Source of the DNA: CBDEGU01 sp965238045
GTDB taxonomy: Bacteria > Acidobacteriota > Terriglobia > Bryobacterales > UBA6623
Reading direction: 5' to 3'
Assembly (NCBI GenBank): GCA_965238045.1
Contig: CBDEGU010000007.1
Coordinates: forward strand, 310,001 to 374,000
Length of the DNA: 64,000 nucleotides
The notes below the pieces were generated by a model. That model did no database searches. It saw nothing but the letters and a program-made list of their open reading frames with translations, and had not been told where the DNA came from. This document shows, piece after piece, positions 53,565 through 62,226 of the stretch. The position numbers and the translations under genes were made by a program. Within the stretch, counting starts at the first letter, position 1. Every line of letters starts with the position of its first letter.

Positions 53565-54748
53565 GAGTCTTCTTTTCCGCGCAAGTACTCGAATTCAGCT
53601 TGCCGCCAAACTTCTTTCAGCGGGACGTTATTGTCTAGCGCCAGACGCCGGCAATCCTCATACTCGGGAGCGGCGTTGCGTTCTTTGCCGTCTTCCGAGG
53701 CGACCTTGATGCGCACATCGCCGTAGCGCGTCGTCACCGTTTGATGGCGTCGCTCAAGCACCCGCCGCTGGGCCGCGTAGGAGCGAATCCCGATCGTCGT
53801 CGTCTCGGCGAGCAGCAAATCCGCCAGCCGCTCGTGGTCCGCCGGACGGCACAAGACCGAAATCATAAACCCAGGCCGGCCCTTCTTCATCGACACTGGC
53901 GTCAGCGTCACATCGAGCGCCCGGTCATCCTGCTCCAGCCGCTCGCGGACAAAACCCGCCCACTCCGGGCTCATGTCATCGATATTGGCCTCGATCACGC
54001 GAATCTCCGTTGCCTCGTGAGCCGGCGTTTGGCTGAGTTCGCCAATCATCGCCCGCGTCAGATTCGCGCGTCCCGGGAAATCCTTGTCGCCCGCGCCGTA
54101 GCCGATGCTTTGAATGCTCATCGCCGGCATCGGACCGAACCCGGCGGCGAGCGTGGTGACAATCGCCGCCCCGGTCGGCGTGGTCAGCTCTACGGCGGGT
54201 CCGTCGGAATAGACGGGAATGCCCGTGACCAGCGCGGCGGTGGCCGGGGCGGGAACCGGCATCACGCCATGGGCGGCGGTGACCGTTCCGCTTCCTAGAT
54301 TGAGCGCCGAACAGTAGATTCGCTCAATTCCCAAGATGTCGAACGCCGCGCAGGCGCCCACAATATCGGCGATCGAATCCAGCGCGCCCACTTCATGGAA
54401 GTGGACTTTCTCGACCGGAATTTGATGAATCGCCGCTTCGACTTCTCCCAGCCGCCTAAAAATGCGAATGCTGCGTTCGCGCACTTGCTCGGGCAGGGAA
54501 CTCGAGCCAATGATCCGCTCGATCTTGCTCAACGAGCGATGGCTGTGGTCCTTGGCGACATGGACGGTCAGATTCGTACCCGCGATGCCCGCACGGGAGC
54601 ACTTCTCGAATACCAGTTCCACCCCGTCCAGACCGAGCGCGCCGATGCGATCGCGCAACTTCTCGGCATCGGCCCCGGCGTCCACCAGCGCGCCAAGCAG
54701 CATGTCGCCGCTGATGCCGGAAAAGCATTCCAGATAGCAGACTTTCAT
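53561..54748 (-). CDS. larC: Nickel-insertion protein for the nickel-pincer cofactor
   Basis: 395 residues from the ATG at 54746-54748 (MKVCYLECFSGISGDMLLGA is the family's usual opening). Conserved blocks include HSHRSLSKIERII, KVHFHEVGALDSIADIVGAC, GVMPVPAPATAALVTGIP, ELTTPTGAAIVTTLA, and the C-terminal IEANIDDMSPEW. LarC cleaves CTP and inserts nickel into the pyridinium cofactor used by lactate racemase-type enzymes. Here it is one uninterrupted frame, unlike the frameshifted LarC1/C2 of lactobacilli. LarB and LarE are not nearby. Confidence 0.94.
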   Translation of the reverse strand: MKVCYLECFSGISGDMLLGALVDAGADAEKLRDRIGALGLDGVELVFEKCSRAGIAGTNLTVHVAKDHSHRSLSKIERIIGSSSLPEQVRERSIRIFRRLGEVEAAIHQIPVEKVHFHEVGALDSIADIVGACAAFDILGIERIYCSALNLGSGTVTAAHGVMPVPAPATAALVTGIPVYSDGPAVELTTPTGAAIVTTLAAGFGPMPAMSIQSIGYGAGDKDFPGRANLTRAMIGELSQTPAHEATEIRVIEANIDDMSPEWAGFVRERLEQDDRALDVTLTPVSMKKGRPGFMISVLCRPADHERLADLLLAETTTIGIRSYAAQRRVLERRHQTVTTRYGDVRIKVASEDGKERNAAPEYEDCRRLALDNNVPLKEVWRQAEFEYLRGKEDS

Positions 54749-55039
54749 GACGGTGGGGCGCCTCACGGTTCTTCAAGTTCGGCGGGCTGAGGCTCGCCGG
54801 GCGCCGATGCGGGCACGGGCGGAGGCGGGAGAGTTCTGGCTGCCCGCTAGCTGCCCGGAAGATGCTGAAACCACTATCCTAGCAAACCCGCTCGGCGGTT
54901 CCAGCTCCCCGGAAATCTGACTCAGGGGCCTGAATGGCTCCTGCGAATTTCGCGCAATAAAGCCATCGCCTGGATCGGTCAGCAAGCGCGAGATCGTCTT
55001 CCATTGCCGCGCTTTTCGGAGAAGTCTTACAATCAGGTC

Positions 55040-55810
55040 ATGCCCCTCAAGATCGCCGATCGGGAATTCAGCTCGCGCCTGATAGTAGGCACCGGCAAGT
55101 ATCGCAGCTTCGCTGAAATGAAGAGGTGCCACGAGCTTTCCGGGGCCGATTGCGTGACCGTGGCCGTCCGGCGGGTAAATCTCAGCGACCGCTCCAAGGA
55201 GTCGCTGCTGGACTATATCGACCGCGACAAGATGTTCATTCTGCCGAACACCGCCGCCTGCTACACCGCCGACGAAGCCATCCGGACGGCGAGGCTGGGT
55301 CGCGAGGTTGGGCTGTCGAACTGGGTGAAGCTCGAGGTCATCGGGGATGAGCAAACGCTGTTTCCCGACAACGAGGGTCTGCTCGAGGCGACTCGCGTTC
55401 TGGTGAAGGAAGGCTTCGTCGTACTTCCGTATACGAACGACGATCTGGTCCACGCCCGCAAGCTGATCGATGCCGGCGCGGCGGCGGTCATGCCACTGGC
55501 GGCTCCGATCGGCTCGGGTCTGGGAGTGCAGAACAAGAACAACTTGCGCATTCTGCGCGAGAGGATCACCGAGGTGCCGCTGATCGTAGACGCCGGGGTC
55601 GGCACTGCGTCGGACGCAAGCGTGGCCATGGAACTGGGCGCCGACGGCGTGCTCATGAATACGGCGATCGCCGAGGCGTCGGAACCGGAAAAAATGGCCG
55701 AGGCAATGAAGCTGGCAGTGCGGGCGGGACGGCTGGCGTTCGAAGCCGGGAGGATGGCGTCACGGGCCTACGCGTCGGCCAGCAGCCCGGCCGGGGGAGT
55801 GGTGCGCTAG
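55040..55810 (+). CDS. thiG: Thiazole synthase
   Basis: 256 residues from the ATG at 55040 (MPLKIADREFSSRLIVGTGK). The TIM barrel blocks are intact: VTVAVRRVNL, LPNTAACYTADEAIRTARL, NWVKLEVIGDEQTLFPDN (Lys for the imine with deoxyxylulose phosphate), AVMPLAAPIGSGLGVQNKNN and VDAGVGTASDASVAMELGAD. It makes the thiazole part of thiamine from deoxyxylulose phosphate, dehydroglycine and ThiS-thiocarboxylate. ThiS and ThiF are not adjacent. No TPP riboswitch pattern was found upstream. Confidence 0.96.
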   Translation: MPLKIADREFSSRLIVGTGKYRSFAEMKRCHELSGADCVTVAVRRVNLSDRSKESLLDYIDRDKMFILPNTAACYTADEAIRTARLGREVGLSNWVKLEVIGDEQTLFPDNEGLLEATRVLVKEGFVVLPYTNDDLVHARKLIDAGAAAVMPLAAPIGSGLGVQNKNNLRILRERITEVPLIVDAGVGTASDASVAMELGADGVLMNTAIAEASEPEKMAEAMKLAVRAGRLAFEAGRMASRAYASASSPAGGVVR

Positions 55811-55852
55811 CAGTCCGACTTCTACGATGGGCTACTGAAGCCGGGCGCGGAA

Positions 55853-56155
55853 CTATTTTTTTTCGGGGATCTTGATGACGATCTCGCCCGGCTGAGCCCA
55901 GCCTAAGTCTTCACGGGCGATCTTCTCAATCCCGTCTCCGTCCGGTCCGAGATTCTTGATGGCGGCTTCAATTCCAGCGTTTTCTTGCTTCAGCTCTGCG
56001 ATGGTGTGCCCGACTTGCGCTTCCTCCCGCCAGGCATGATCCAGTTCCATGAGCGGTTCATAACCGGCAAACCGGAACACCAGCAGTGTGCCGCAGGCGA
56101 GCGCCACATACAGAAGCACACGTCTGGACTGGCGGATTCGGGCCATAACTCCCAT
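55853..56155 (-). CDS. FtsB/DivIC-family septum formation initiator
   Basis: 100 residues: a short cytoplasmic basic start, one membrane helix (VLLYVALACGTLLVFRF), then a coiled coil (EEAQVGHTIAELKQENAGIE) and the family tail IEKIAREDLGWAQPGEIVIK. It links early and late division proteins at the septum. The right IS256-family copy inserted 49 bp upstream of its start, which may affect its promoter. Confidence 0.9.
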   Translation of the reverse strand: MGVMARIRQSRRVLLYVALACGTLLVFRFAGYEPLMELDHAWREEAQVGHTIAELKQENAGIEAAIKNLGPDGDGIEKIAREDLGWAQPGEIVIKIPEKK

Positions 56156-56204
56156 TGATTCTAACTATAACCCAGGAGCTGGCGGCGCGCGAAGGCGTGG
56201 AAGG

Positions 56205-57652
56205 GAGATTGTCCCGAATCTAGTTGAAGGTGGAAGGGCGGCGGTTCTCAAGCCCGGTTCTCTGAGAGAATCGAGCAAACCTTTCACCACAAAGGAGAAC
56301 CGCCGTGAAGAAACGATATCACATTCTGGATTCCGCGAAGCAACAGCCAGTCAGCCCCAACGACCTCACCCGCCTGCTCAGCCAAAACTCCCAACTCATG
56401 CTGCCCTTGGTTGAACTGGTCGAGCAGTGCCGCGGAGCCGTCGACGAGGTTATCGACGTCACCGGCCGCGCCGCCATTCAAGCCGTGCTGGAACTGTCGG
56501 CGCAGCAAGTTACCGGTGGAAAACTTTCCCAGCCCGGCAAGAAGCGCCGCGGCGATGTGGTCCGCTGGGGCCGCCAGCCCGGTCGCGTCAAGCTCAGCAA
56601 CCGCAAACTGCGCGTCAGCAAACCCAGACTGCGCAAACGCTCCGGCGGCGAGGTCAAAGTGCCCGCTTACGAAGCGATGCAGGACGACGAACGCCTCGGC
56701 GCGCGCATGCTCGACATTCTGATGAAGGGCGTCTCGACGCGCAACTATGCCGGGGTGATTGGCGCAATGGCCGGCACGGCCGGGGTGTCGAAATCCGCCG
56801 TCAGCCGGGAGGCAGTCGAGGCCGCCGAAAAGAGCATCGACGAAGTGCTCACGCGGCGCCTGGATGAGTTGGATCTGCTGGTGATCTACGTGGACGGTTT
56901 GATCTTCGCAGATCATGTAGTGCTTGCAGCGGTGGGCGTAGACCGTCAGGGCAACAAACATGTGCTGGGATTGCAGCACGCCGCCACTGAGAGCACAGCC
57001 GCCGCCGAAGACTTGCTGAGGGGCATGGTCGAGCGGGGAGTATCGACGGAGAAAAACAGGCTCTTCGTGCTCGATGGATCGAAGGCCCTGCGGGCGGCGG
57101 TGCGGCGGGTCTTCGGCAAAGTTCCGGTGCAGCGCTGCCGTGCTCACAAGCTGCGCAATGTCGTCGAGCGGCTGCCTAAGGCCGAGCGCGATCAGGCCAA
57201 AGCGGCGATCCGGGCCGCCTGGCGGCTGGGAGCCCAAGATGGACAAGCGCGGCTGGAGAAGCTAGCCCAGTGGTACGAGGGTGACTGGCCCGAGGCGGCG
57301 GTGAGTTTGCGCGAAGGCATGGAGGAGTGTTTCACCATCAACCGCCTGGGTGCGCCGCCGTCGCTGCATCGCTGCCTGGCGACGACGAACATCGTCGAGT
57401 CTCCTAACGCCGGGGTGCGGCGGAGAACGCGGCGAGTGACCCGCTGGAAGGACGCGGCCATGGTGTGTCGCTGGGCCACGGCTGCATTCCTCGATACCGA
57501 GAAAAGCTTCCGCAAGATCATGGGTTACAAGGATCTGTGGATGCTCGACGCCATCCTCAATCCGGCCAAGGCCACAGCAGCAAAGGCTGCCTAGTACAAT
57601 GCTCTTTTACGCCGCCGCCCTACAAACCCTCAACTACGATTGGGACACTCTC
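56205..57652 (+). mobile_element. IS256-family element, right of two identical copies
   Basis: 1448 bp, apparently identical to the element at 44315-45762 in inverse orientation. GTGGAAGG flanks it on both sides (56197-56204 and 57653-57660). It lies between the FtsB-like gene and the ABC transporter genes, so it breaks no gene but separates both from their original upstream regions. Confidence 0.95.
56305..57594 (+). CDS. IS256-family transposase (right copy)
   Basis: 429 residues, identical at the protein level to the left copy (44373-45662). DDE residues are in YVDGLIFADHV, LFVLDGSKAL and TNIVESPNAG. The start is preceded by AAAGGAGAA, a strong ribosome site. The antisense strand of both copies carries a 320-codon frame, which is a shadow. 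Confidence 0.95.
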   Translation: MKKRYHILDSAKQQPVSPNDLTRLLSQNSQLMLPLVELVEQCRGAVDEVIDVTGRAAIQAVLELSAQQVTGGKLSQPGKKRRGDVVRWGRQPGRVKLSNRKLRVSKPRLRKRSGGEVKVPAYEAMQDDERLGARMLDILMKGVSTRNYAGVIGAMAGTAGVSKSAVSREAVEAAEKSIDEVLTRRLDELDLLVIYVDGLIFADHVVLAAVGVDRQGNKHVLGLQHAATESTAAAEDLLRGMVERGVSTEKNRLFVLDGSKALRAAVRRVFGKVPVQRCRAHKLRNVVERLPKAERDQAKAAIRAAWRLGAQDGQARLEKLAQWYEGDWPEAAVSLREGMEECFTINRLGAPPSLHRCLATTNIVESPNAGVRRRTRRVTRWKDAAMVCRWATAAFLDTEKSFRKIMGYKDLWMLDAILNPAKATAAKAA

Positions 57653-57815
57653 GTGGAAGGGGTTTGGGAGCATGCCAGAGCCCCGGATTTTTCGGACCGC
57701 GCGTGATCGGGCGCGGGGCCGCGATCCGCGCCGGGCGCAGAAAGAGGAATGGAACCATTGTGCTAAGTTGACGCCTGGGCCCTGGATGCTTGGCCCGCGA
57801 GGGATTGGAGAAGAG

Positions 57816-58769
57816 ATGCCGGCCGAGAGCGCGGTTGAGATCAACGATTTGGTGTTTCGCTACGGGGACCGCGTGGCACTGAACGACGTGAGCTTTCGGG
57901 TCGAACGCGGTGAAATCTTCGGCCTGTTGGGGCCGAACGGAGGAGGAAAAACCACCCTCTTCCGCATCCTCTCCACTCTGTTGCATCCCGCCGCGGGCAC
58001 GGCCAGAGTTTTTGGCATGGACATCGTCGGCGACGCGCTGACGGTACGGCGGCGGATTGGCGTCGTGTTTCAGAATCAGAGCCTCGACAAACGTCTGAGC
58101 GCTGTCGAGAACCTCATACATCAGGGGCACCTCTACGGCCTGCGAGGCGGCGATCTAGCCGAAAGGATTCGCTTACTTCTGGATCGTGTGGGGTTGACCA
58201 GCCGTAAAAATGACGTCGTCGAGAAACTTTCGGGCGGACTACGGCGACGCGTCGAATTGGCCAAGGGCCTGATTCACGGGCCGGATCTGCTGCTGCTCGA
58301 CGAGCCCAGCTCGGGCGTCGATCCAAGAGCCAAGCTGGACTTTTGGGAGTACCTTCAGATGCTCCGGCGCGAAGAAGGCGTGACCGTTCTGCTGACGACG
58401 CATCTGCTCGATGAAGCCGAAAAGTGCGACCGGCTGGCGTTGCTTGACCAGGGCTCGCTCGTGACGGTGGGAACGCCGGGCGAGCTGAAGCAGCAAGTCG
58501 GCGGGGATGTCGTGGTTGTGCTGACTTCGCGCGATTCGGCCGATTTGGCCCAGCGGCTCGATGCTGAATTCGGCCTGCGGGCCGCGATTATTAATGGCAG
58601 CGTCCGCTTCGAGCACCCCGAGGGAGCCGAACTGGTGGCCCAGTTGATGCGGTCAATGCCCGATCAGATTGACTCGATTACAGTCTCCCATCCGACGCTC
58701 GAGGATGTCTTCATTCACATGACCGGTCACTATTTCGGCGAAGGCCCCGGCGGAGAGGATCGGGCATAA
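57816..58769 (+). CDS. ABC transporter ATP-binding protein (ABC-2 exporter type)
   Basis: 317 residues from the ATG at 57816. Walker A GPNGGGKT (39-46), Q-loop in GVVFQNQSLD, signature LSGGLRRRVELAKG, Walker B LLLLDEPSSGVDP and the switch His in LLTTHLLDEAEKCDR are all intact. The C-terminus fits drug/Nod-factor-type exporters of the DrrA kind. It is followed by the permease gene in the same direction. The IS lies 163 bp upstream and may supply or remove promoter elements. Confidence 0.94.
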   Translation: MPAESAVEINDLVFRYGDRVALNDVSFRVERGEIFGLLGPNGGGKTTLFRILSTLLHPAAGTARVFGMDIVGDALTVRRRIGVVFQNQSLDKRLSAVENLIHQGHLYGLRGGDLAERIRLLLDRVGLTSRKNDVVEKLSGGLRRRVELAKGLIHGPDLLLLDEPSSGVDPRAKLDFWEYLQMLRREEGVTVLLTTHLLDEAEKCDRLALLDQGSLVTVGTPGELKQQVGGDVVVVLTSRDSADLAQRLDAEFGLRAAIINGSVRFEHPEGAELVAQLMRSMPDQIDSITVSHPTLEDVFIHMTGHYFGEGPGGEDRA

Positions 58770-58916
58770 TAAGAAGTTCCGTGATAATGATAAGTGGTTC
58801 CGTGGCGGCGCGGATTCGGATTTTCGGTCACGGTTGTCGTCCACACGTATTTCAGCGACAACACAAGGGAAGAGTCGGCCGGCGTGACAGGGTGCATGGC
58901 CGGCACGACAGGATGT

Positions 58917-59783
58917 ATGAGTAGCGAGAATACAAGGGCGATTTCCGAACCAATTCCGGCGGCGATGCTGGCCAGAGACGCCCAGCGGCAAGCCCGGACG
59001 CGGTGGAGCTTCTGGTTAAGCATATCGACGCTTTGGTGGCGGGAAGTTCGCGGCTTCTACCGCCAGCGCAGCCGCGTCATCGGAGCGCTGGCGACTCCGC
59101 TGATTTTCTGGTTCCTCCTGGGCTCGGGCTTTGGCACCTCTCTGCGCACTTCGGGAACCAACAGCGGTTATTTCGAGTTCTTCTTTCCGGGCACGATCGC
59201 GCTCGTGGTGCTGTTCACCGCGATCTTTTCAAATATTTCCATTATCGAAGACCGCCGTGAGGGATTTCTGCTCTCCGTGCTGGTGGCTCCGGTGTCTCGC
59301 TGGGCGCTGGTCAGCGGAAAAATTCTCGGTGCGACCACGATCGGGGTTCTGCAAGGCCTTGTATTCTTGCCGCTGGCGGTGGTCATGGGGTTGTCTGTCG
59401 AAATCAGGAACCTGCCTCACGTCTTGGCGGTCTTGGTCGTGTTCTCGTGCGGGCTGACGGGCCTGGGCTTCTTTTTCGCCTGGTGGCTGAATTCGATCCA
59501 GGGCTTCCATTCGGTGATGAACGTTGTTCTCGTACCGATGTGGATGCTTTCCGGCGCGGTATTCCCGGCCGAGGGCGCGTCGCTGTGGGTGCGCTGGGTG
59601 ATGGCGTTGAATCCGCTGACCTACGGCATCACGGCGTTGCGGCGGTATCTGGCGCCGGCCGGAGTGACCGTGCTGGGCCCCGCGCTGGGAACTTGCTGGC
59701 TGGTGCTGTTGGGATTCAGTGCGCTGACTCTGGCGGCGGCGTTCTACCAGGCGAACCGGTCGTCGCCGGAGAATTTGACCTGA
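58917..59783 (+). CDS. ABC-2-type permease
   Basis: 288 residues from the ATG at 58917; an in-frame upstream ATG at 58794 adds a segment without family features. Six hydrophobic helices are visible (VIGALATPLIFWFLLGSGFG, FFFPGTIALVVLFTAIFSNI, TTIGVLQGLVFLPLAVVMGL, HVLAVLVVFSCGLTGLGFFF, VMNVVLVPMWMLSGAVFPAE, ALGTCWLVLLGFSALTLAAA), with the DrrB-like EDRREGFLLSVLVAPVSR loop. It forms the membrane part of the exporter with the preceding ATPase. The substrate is unknown. Confidence 0.9.
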   Translation: MSSENTRAISEPIPAAMLARDAQRQARTRWSFWLSISTLWWREVRGFYRQRSRVIGALATPLIFWFLLGSGFGTSLRTSGTNSGYFEFFFPGTIALVVLFTAIFSNISIIEDRREGFLLSVLVAPVSRWALVSGKILGATTIGVLQGLVFLPLAVVMGLSVEIRNLPHVLAVLVVFSCGLTGLGFFFAWWLNSIQGFHSVMNVVLVPMWMLSGAVFPAEGASLWVRWVMALNPLTYGITALRRYLAPAGVTVLGPALGTCWLVLLGFSALTLAAAFYQANRSSPENLT

Positions 59784-59812
59784 GGGCCGTGACCAGCAGC
59801 CCGTGCTAGAGA

Positions 59813-60238
59813 GTGGATCCTTTGATAGCGATCGCTGATTTGCCTGCTCTCAATGCTTGTCTGAACGGGATCAGCGCGTTGCTGCTGGCCGGCGGATACT
59901 TTTTCATCCGGCGCGGTGACATGGCCCGCCACCGCCTGCTGATGACCACGGCCTTCGCGACATCCTGCCTGTTTCTGACCAGCTACTTGATCTACCACTA
60001 CAACGTCGGTTCGGTCCCTTTCGAAAAACAGGGCTGGATTCGGCCGCTCTATTTCACGATCTTGATCACCCACGTCGTTCTCGCGGCGACCATCGTGCCC
60101 CTGGTCCTGGTTACGCTCTACCGCGCCTGGCGTAAGAACTTCGATCGTCACCGGCGCTTGGCGCGCTGGACGTTTCCCATCTGGATGTACGTCTCGGTGA
60201 CGGGCGTGGTGATCTACTGGATGCTCTACCAGATGTAA
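59813..60238 (+). CDS. DUF420-family membrane protein
   Basis: 141 residues from a GTG at 59813. Four helices: LNGISALLLAGGYFFIRRGD, LLMTTAFATSCLFLTSYLIY, YFTILITHVVLAATIVPLVL, and WTFPIWMYVSVTGVVIYWML. His residues in MARHRLL, YHYNVG, ITHVVL and RHRRLARWT match DUF420, whose members are often found with cytochrome oxidase assembly genes. It lies 29 bp after the permease and is probably co-transcribed. Confidence 0.87.
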   Translation: MDPLIAIADLPALNACLNGISALLLAGGYFFIRRGDMARHRLLMTTAFATSCLFLTSYLIYHYNVGSVPFEKQGWIRPLYFTILITHVVLAATIVPLVLVTLYRAWRKNFDRHRRLARWTFPIWMYVSVTGVVIYWMLYQM

Positions 60239-60283
60239 GCCGGCGCGATCGCCCGCCCCAGACTGCCGGGAGACTTTTGCGCG

Positions 60284-61120
60284 TCATCCGGCCAGCGTAA
60301 GCTCCTTCCGCAGGCCGCGCATGTCCATTTCGTAGTCAATTTCAATGACCGGAGGACGAGCGAAATGCCAGCGCACGCCGTGGCGGCTGGCCTCGTGGAG
60401 CCCGGGCACGATCGTCGCCTCCATCAGAGAATGAATGTCGTAGACGGTGTAGACGTTGGTTTGCGTCACATCGGTCCAGGCCAAACCCATGCCCTCAAGC
60501 CGGGTGGCCATGATGCTGAGTACCTGCTTCGATTTCGCTCGCATGCCATTGAGGGAAACGTCCCCGCGGCTGACGATCTCCGAGCCGGCAAGCTTGCTGG
60601 ACCGCAACTCGCCCGCGCCGGCGATGACGAACGTCTTGCCCTTGAAATCTGACGGTGCAGTGTAAGAGAAGCCGTAGACCGAGGGCTCGGCCACCGGGTT
60701 CACCTCCAGGGCCACGTTGGTGCGGGCGACCGGGTTCAGCCCATCGACATGAGTGCCCCATTCCTTCAGCCGTTCAATGTAGGGCTGGTTGAACTTGTTG
60801 AAGCTCTCGATCGAGAGCGCCTTGGGAATCCGCAGCTCCATTCCGCAAAGCGCGTTCAGCGGCCGGCCCGCGGAGCGAAGATGACGTTCGATAATGGAAA
60901 AGGCGTCCCACAACTCCGGCAGAGGATTGAAGATCACATGAACGACCTCGTAGTTATCATGCGCCGTGGCGCCGGCCGAGTACGGGCCGCTGCCCTTTAG
61001 AAAGCGGAAGTTTCCTTTCGGGTTATCGATCAGCACGGGGGGTTCCTTTGAAAGAGAGGATGGGGCGGTAACGGCCGCGGCCGCCATGATATGGGCCCAG
61101 CGTCTGCGGGTGAGTCGCAT
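60284..61120 (-). CDS. Two-domain Rid (YjgF/YER057c)-like protein
   Basis: 278 residues. The C-terminal half has a Rid-like pattern: FVIAGAGELRSSKLAGSEIV, RAKSKQVLSIMATRLEGMGL and VTQTNVYTVYDIHSLMEATI. The N-terminal half is similar in size and probably a diverged repeat. The start (MRLTRRRWAHIMAAAAVTAP) looks like a Tat-type signal. Rid proteins release ammonia from reactive enamines in the cytoplasm; the Arg that binds the carboxylate is not evident here, so a different role is likely. Confidence 0.7.
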   Translation of the reverse strand: MRLTRRRWAHIMAAAAVTAPSSLSKEPPVLIDNPKGNFRFLKGSGPYSAGATAHDNYEVVHVIFNPLPELWDAFSIIERHLRSAGRPLNALCGMELRIPKALSIESFNKFNQPYIERLKEWGTHVDGLNPVARTNVALEVNPVAEPSVYGFSYTAPSDFKGKTFVIAGAGELRSSKLAGSEIVSRGDVSLNGMRAKSKQVLSIMATRLEGMGLAWTDVTQTNVYTVYDIHSLMEATIVPGLHEASRHGVRWHFARPPVIEIDYEMDMRGLRKELTLAG

Positions 61121-61258
61121 GGACCTAGTCTAAACCGGCCGGATGGTGAAATGCTAGTAGCGTAGGGAGCTGCTAGGCCTATTCTTGCGCGACGCGGGCC
61201 GTCAGCGAATCTTTGGCAGTCCCGCGGGGGGCGGGGCGGCGGAACGGAAAAGACCATT

Positions 61259-61681
61259 ATGACGCCTCAAACAAAAGTATTGTTCCTCTGCACGGGAAAT
61301 TCCTGCCGCAGCCAGATGGCCGAGGCCTTGCTGCGTCACTGCGGGGACGATGGCATGACCGCCGCCAGCGCGGGAACGCGTCCCGCCGGGCTCAATCCTC
61401 TGGCCGTCGAGGCGATGCACGAAGTCGGAGTAGATATTTCCCGGCAGCGGTCCAAGCACGTGGATACGCTCCTAGACGAGCCATTCGACTACGTGATCAC
61501 GGTCTGCGATCACGCGCGCGCAAGCTGCCCGGTGTTTCCCGGCTCGGCGGTGGCACTGCACTGGGGATTGGACGATCCGGCCCAGGCGGAGGGCAGTGGC
61601 GAGGAGAAGATGGCCGTGTTCCGCCGTGTGAGAGACGAGATCGCTTCGCTGGTGCGGGAGTTTGTGAAATCGCGGCCATAG
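61259..61681 (+). CDS. arsC: Arsenate reductase, thioredoxin-coupled (LMW-phosphatase type)
   Basis: 140 residues. The P-loop CTGNSCRS starts at Cys11. Cys83 and Cys90 lie in VCDHARASCPVF, giving the three-cysteine relay of the pI258-type enzyme that reduces arsenate to arsenite. Asp in GLDDPAQAEG (DP motif) completes the site. No arsR, arsB or acr3 is adjacent. A TIGR04283-like glycosyltransferase lies 545 bp downstream. Confidence 0.92.
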   Translation: MTPQTKVLFLCTGNSCRSQMAEALLRHCGDDGMTAASAGTRPAGLNPLAVEAMHEVGVDISRQRSKHVDTLLDEPFDYVITVCDHARASCPVFPGSAVALHWGLDDPAQAEGSGEEKMAVFRRVRDEIASLVREFVKSRP

Positions 61682-61789
61682 GGAACAGGAATGAGCAGCC
61701 CCCCAAACGGGCGACAAAAGGTAGTGGCGGCCGCATGACCTGCCGCGACCCTCGCACGTTGAGAACCGCGGGGTAGCGAACCGCGATCG

Positions 61790-62047
61790 TCAGGCCAGCA
61801 AGTCGAGCGTGTGTCGGGCCATTTCGTCGGCGGTCTGGGCCAGCCGCAGGGCGACGCGAAAAGAGGTTTTCGCCTGTAATAAGTTGACGGCCGCGGTACT
61901 CAGATCGAGTTCGTCAGACGCCTCGCCGGTCGCCTCCCGTACCGTCTCGGGCGCCGGGGCGGCGGCCTTCCGAATCCCCTCGGCGGCTAGATCGAGCTGA
62001 CGGCTGGCTGAAGCCAAGGCGCTGGAGGCGGTGGACGATAGGGTCAT
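61790..62047 (-). CDS. Small protein resembling flagellar basal-body rod C-termini
   Basis: 85 residues from the ATG at 62045-62047 (MTLSSTASSALASASRQLDL). The second half, DLSTAAVNLLQAKTSFRVAL followed by RLAQTADEMARHTLDLL, closely resembles the C-terminal helix shared by flagellar rod proteins such as FlgC, which packs in the rod. The rod's N-terminal motif is reduced. No other flagellar gene is in the window, so it may be an orphan. Confidence 0.65.
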   Translation of the reverse strand: MTLSSTASSALASASRQLDLAAEGIRKAAAPAPETVREATGEASDELDLSTAAVNLLQAKTSFRVALRLAQTADEMARHTLDLLA

Positions 62048-62226
62048 CGAGATATGCTCACCTGCCGGTCTCATCGGCCATGGGAACGGTGCCGATAGTT
62101 TTTCTTCGACCTCCCGGCGGCGCGCCCTAACATCTGGGTGGCACTGGCTCACCCTTCCTCGGCCGCCAAGAGTGGACCCTGTTATGCTCGTAGATCTCAC
62201 CCGAGGACGGCGCCATTCGCCAGCCC

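Noticed and set aside
52479..53726. 415-codon frame on the plus strand
   Set aside because: Antisense to metG; no family features.
54841..55039. TPP riboswitch upstream of thiG
   Set aside because: The conserved CTGAGA and ACCTGATC-type elements are not present in a suitable arrangement.
44315..57652. Composite transposon formed by the two IS256-family copies
   Set aside because: Each IS has its own matching 8-bp duplication. A composite unit that moved together would have one duplication outside both IS and unmatched inner flanks.
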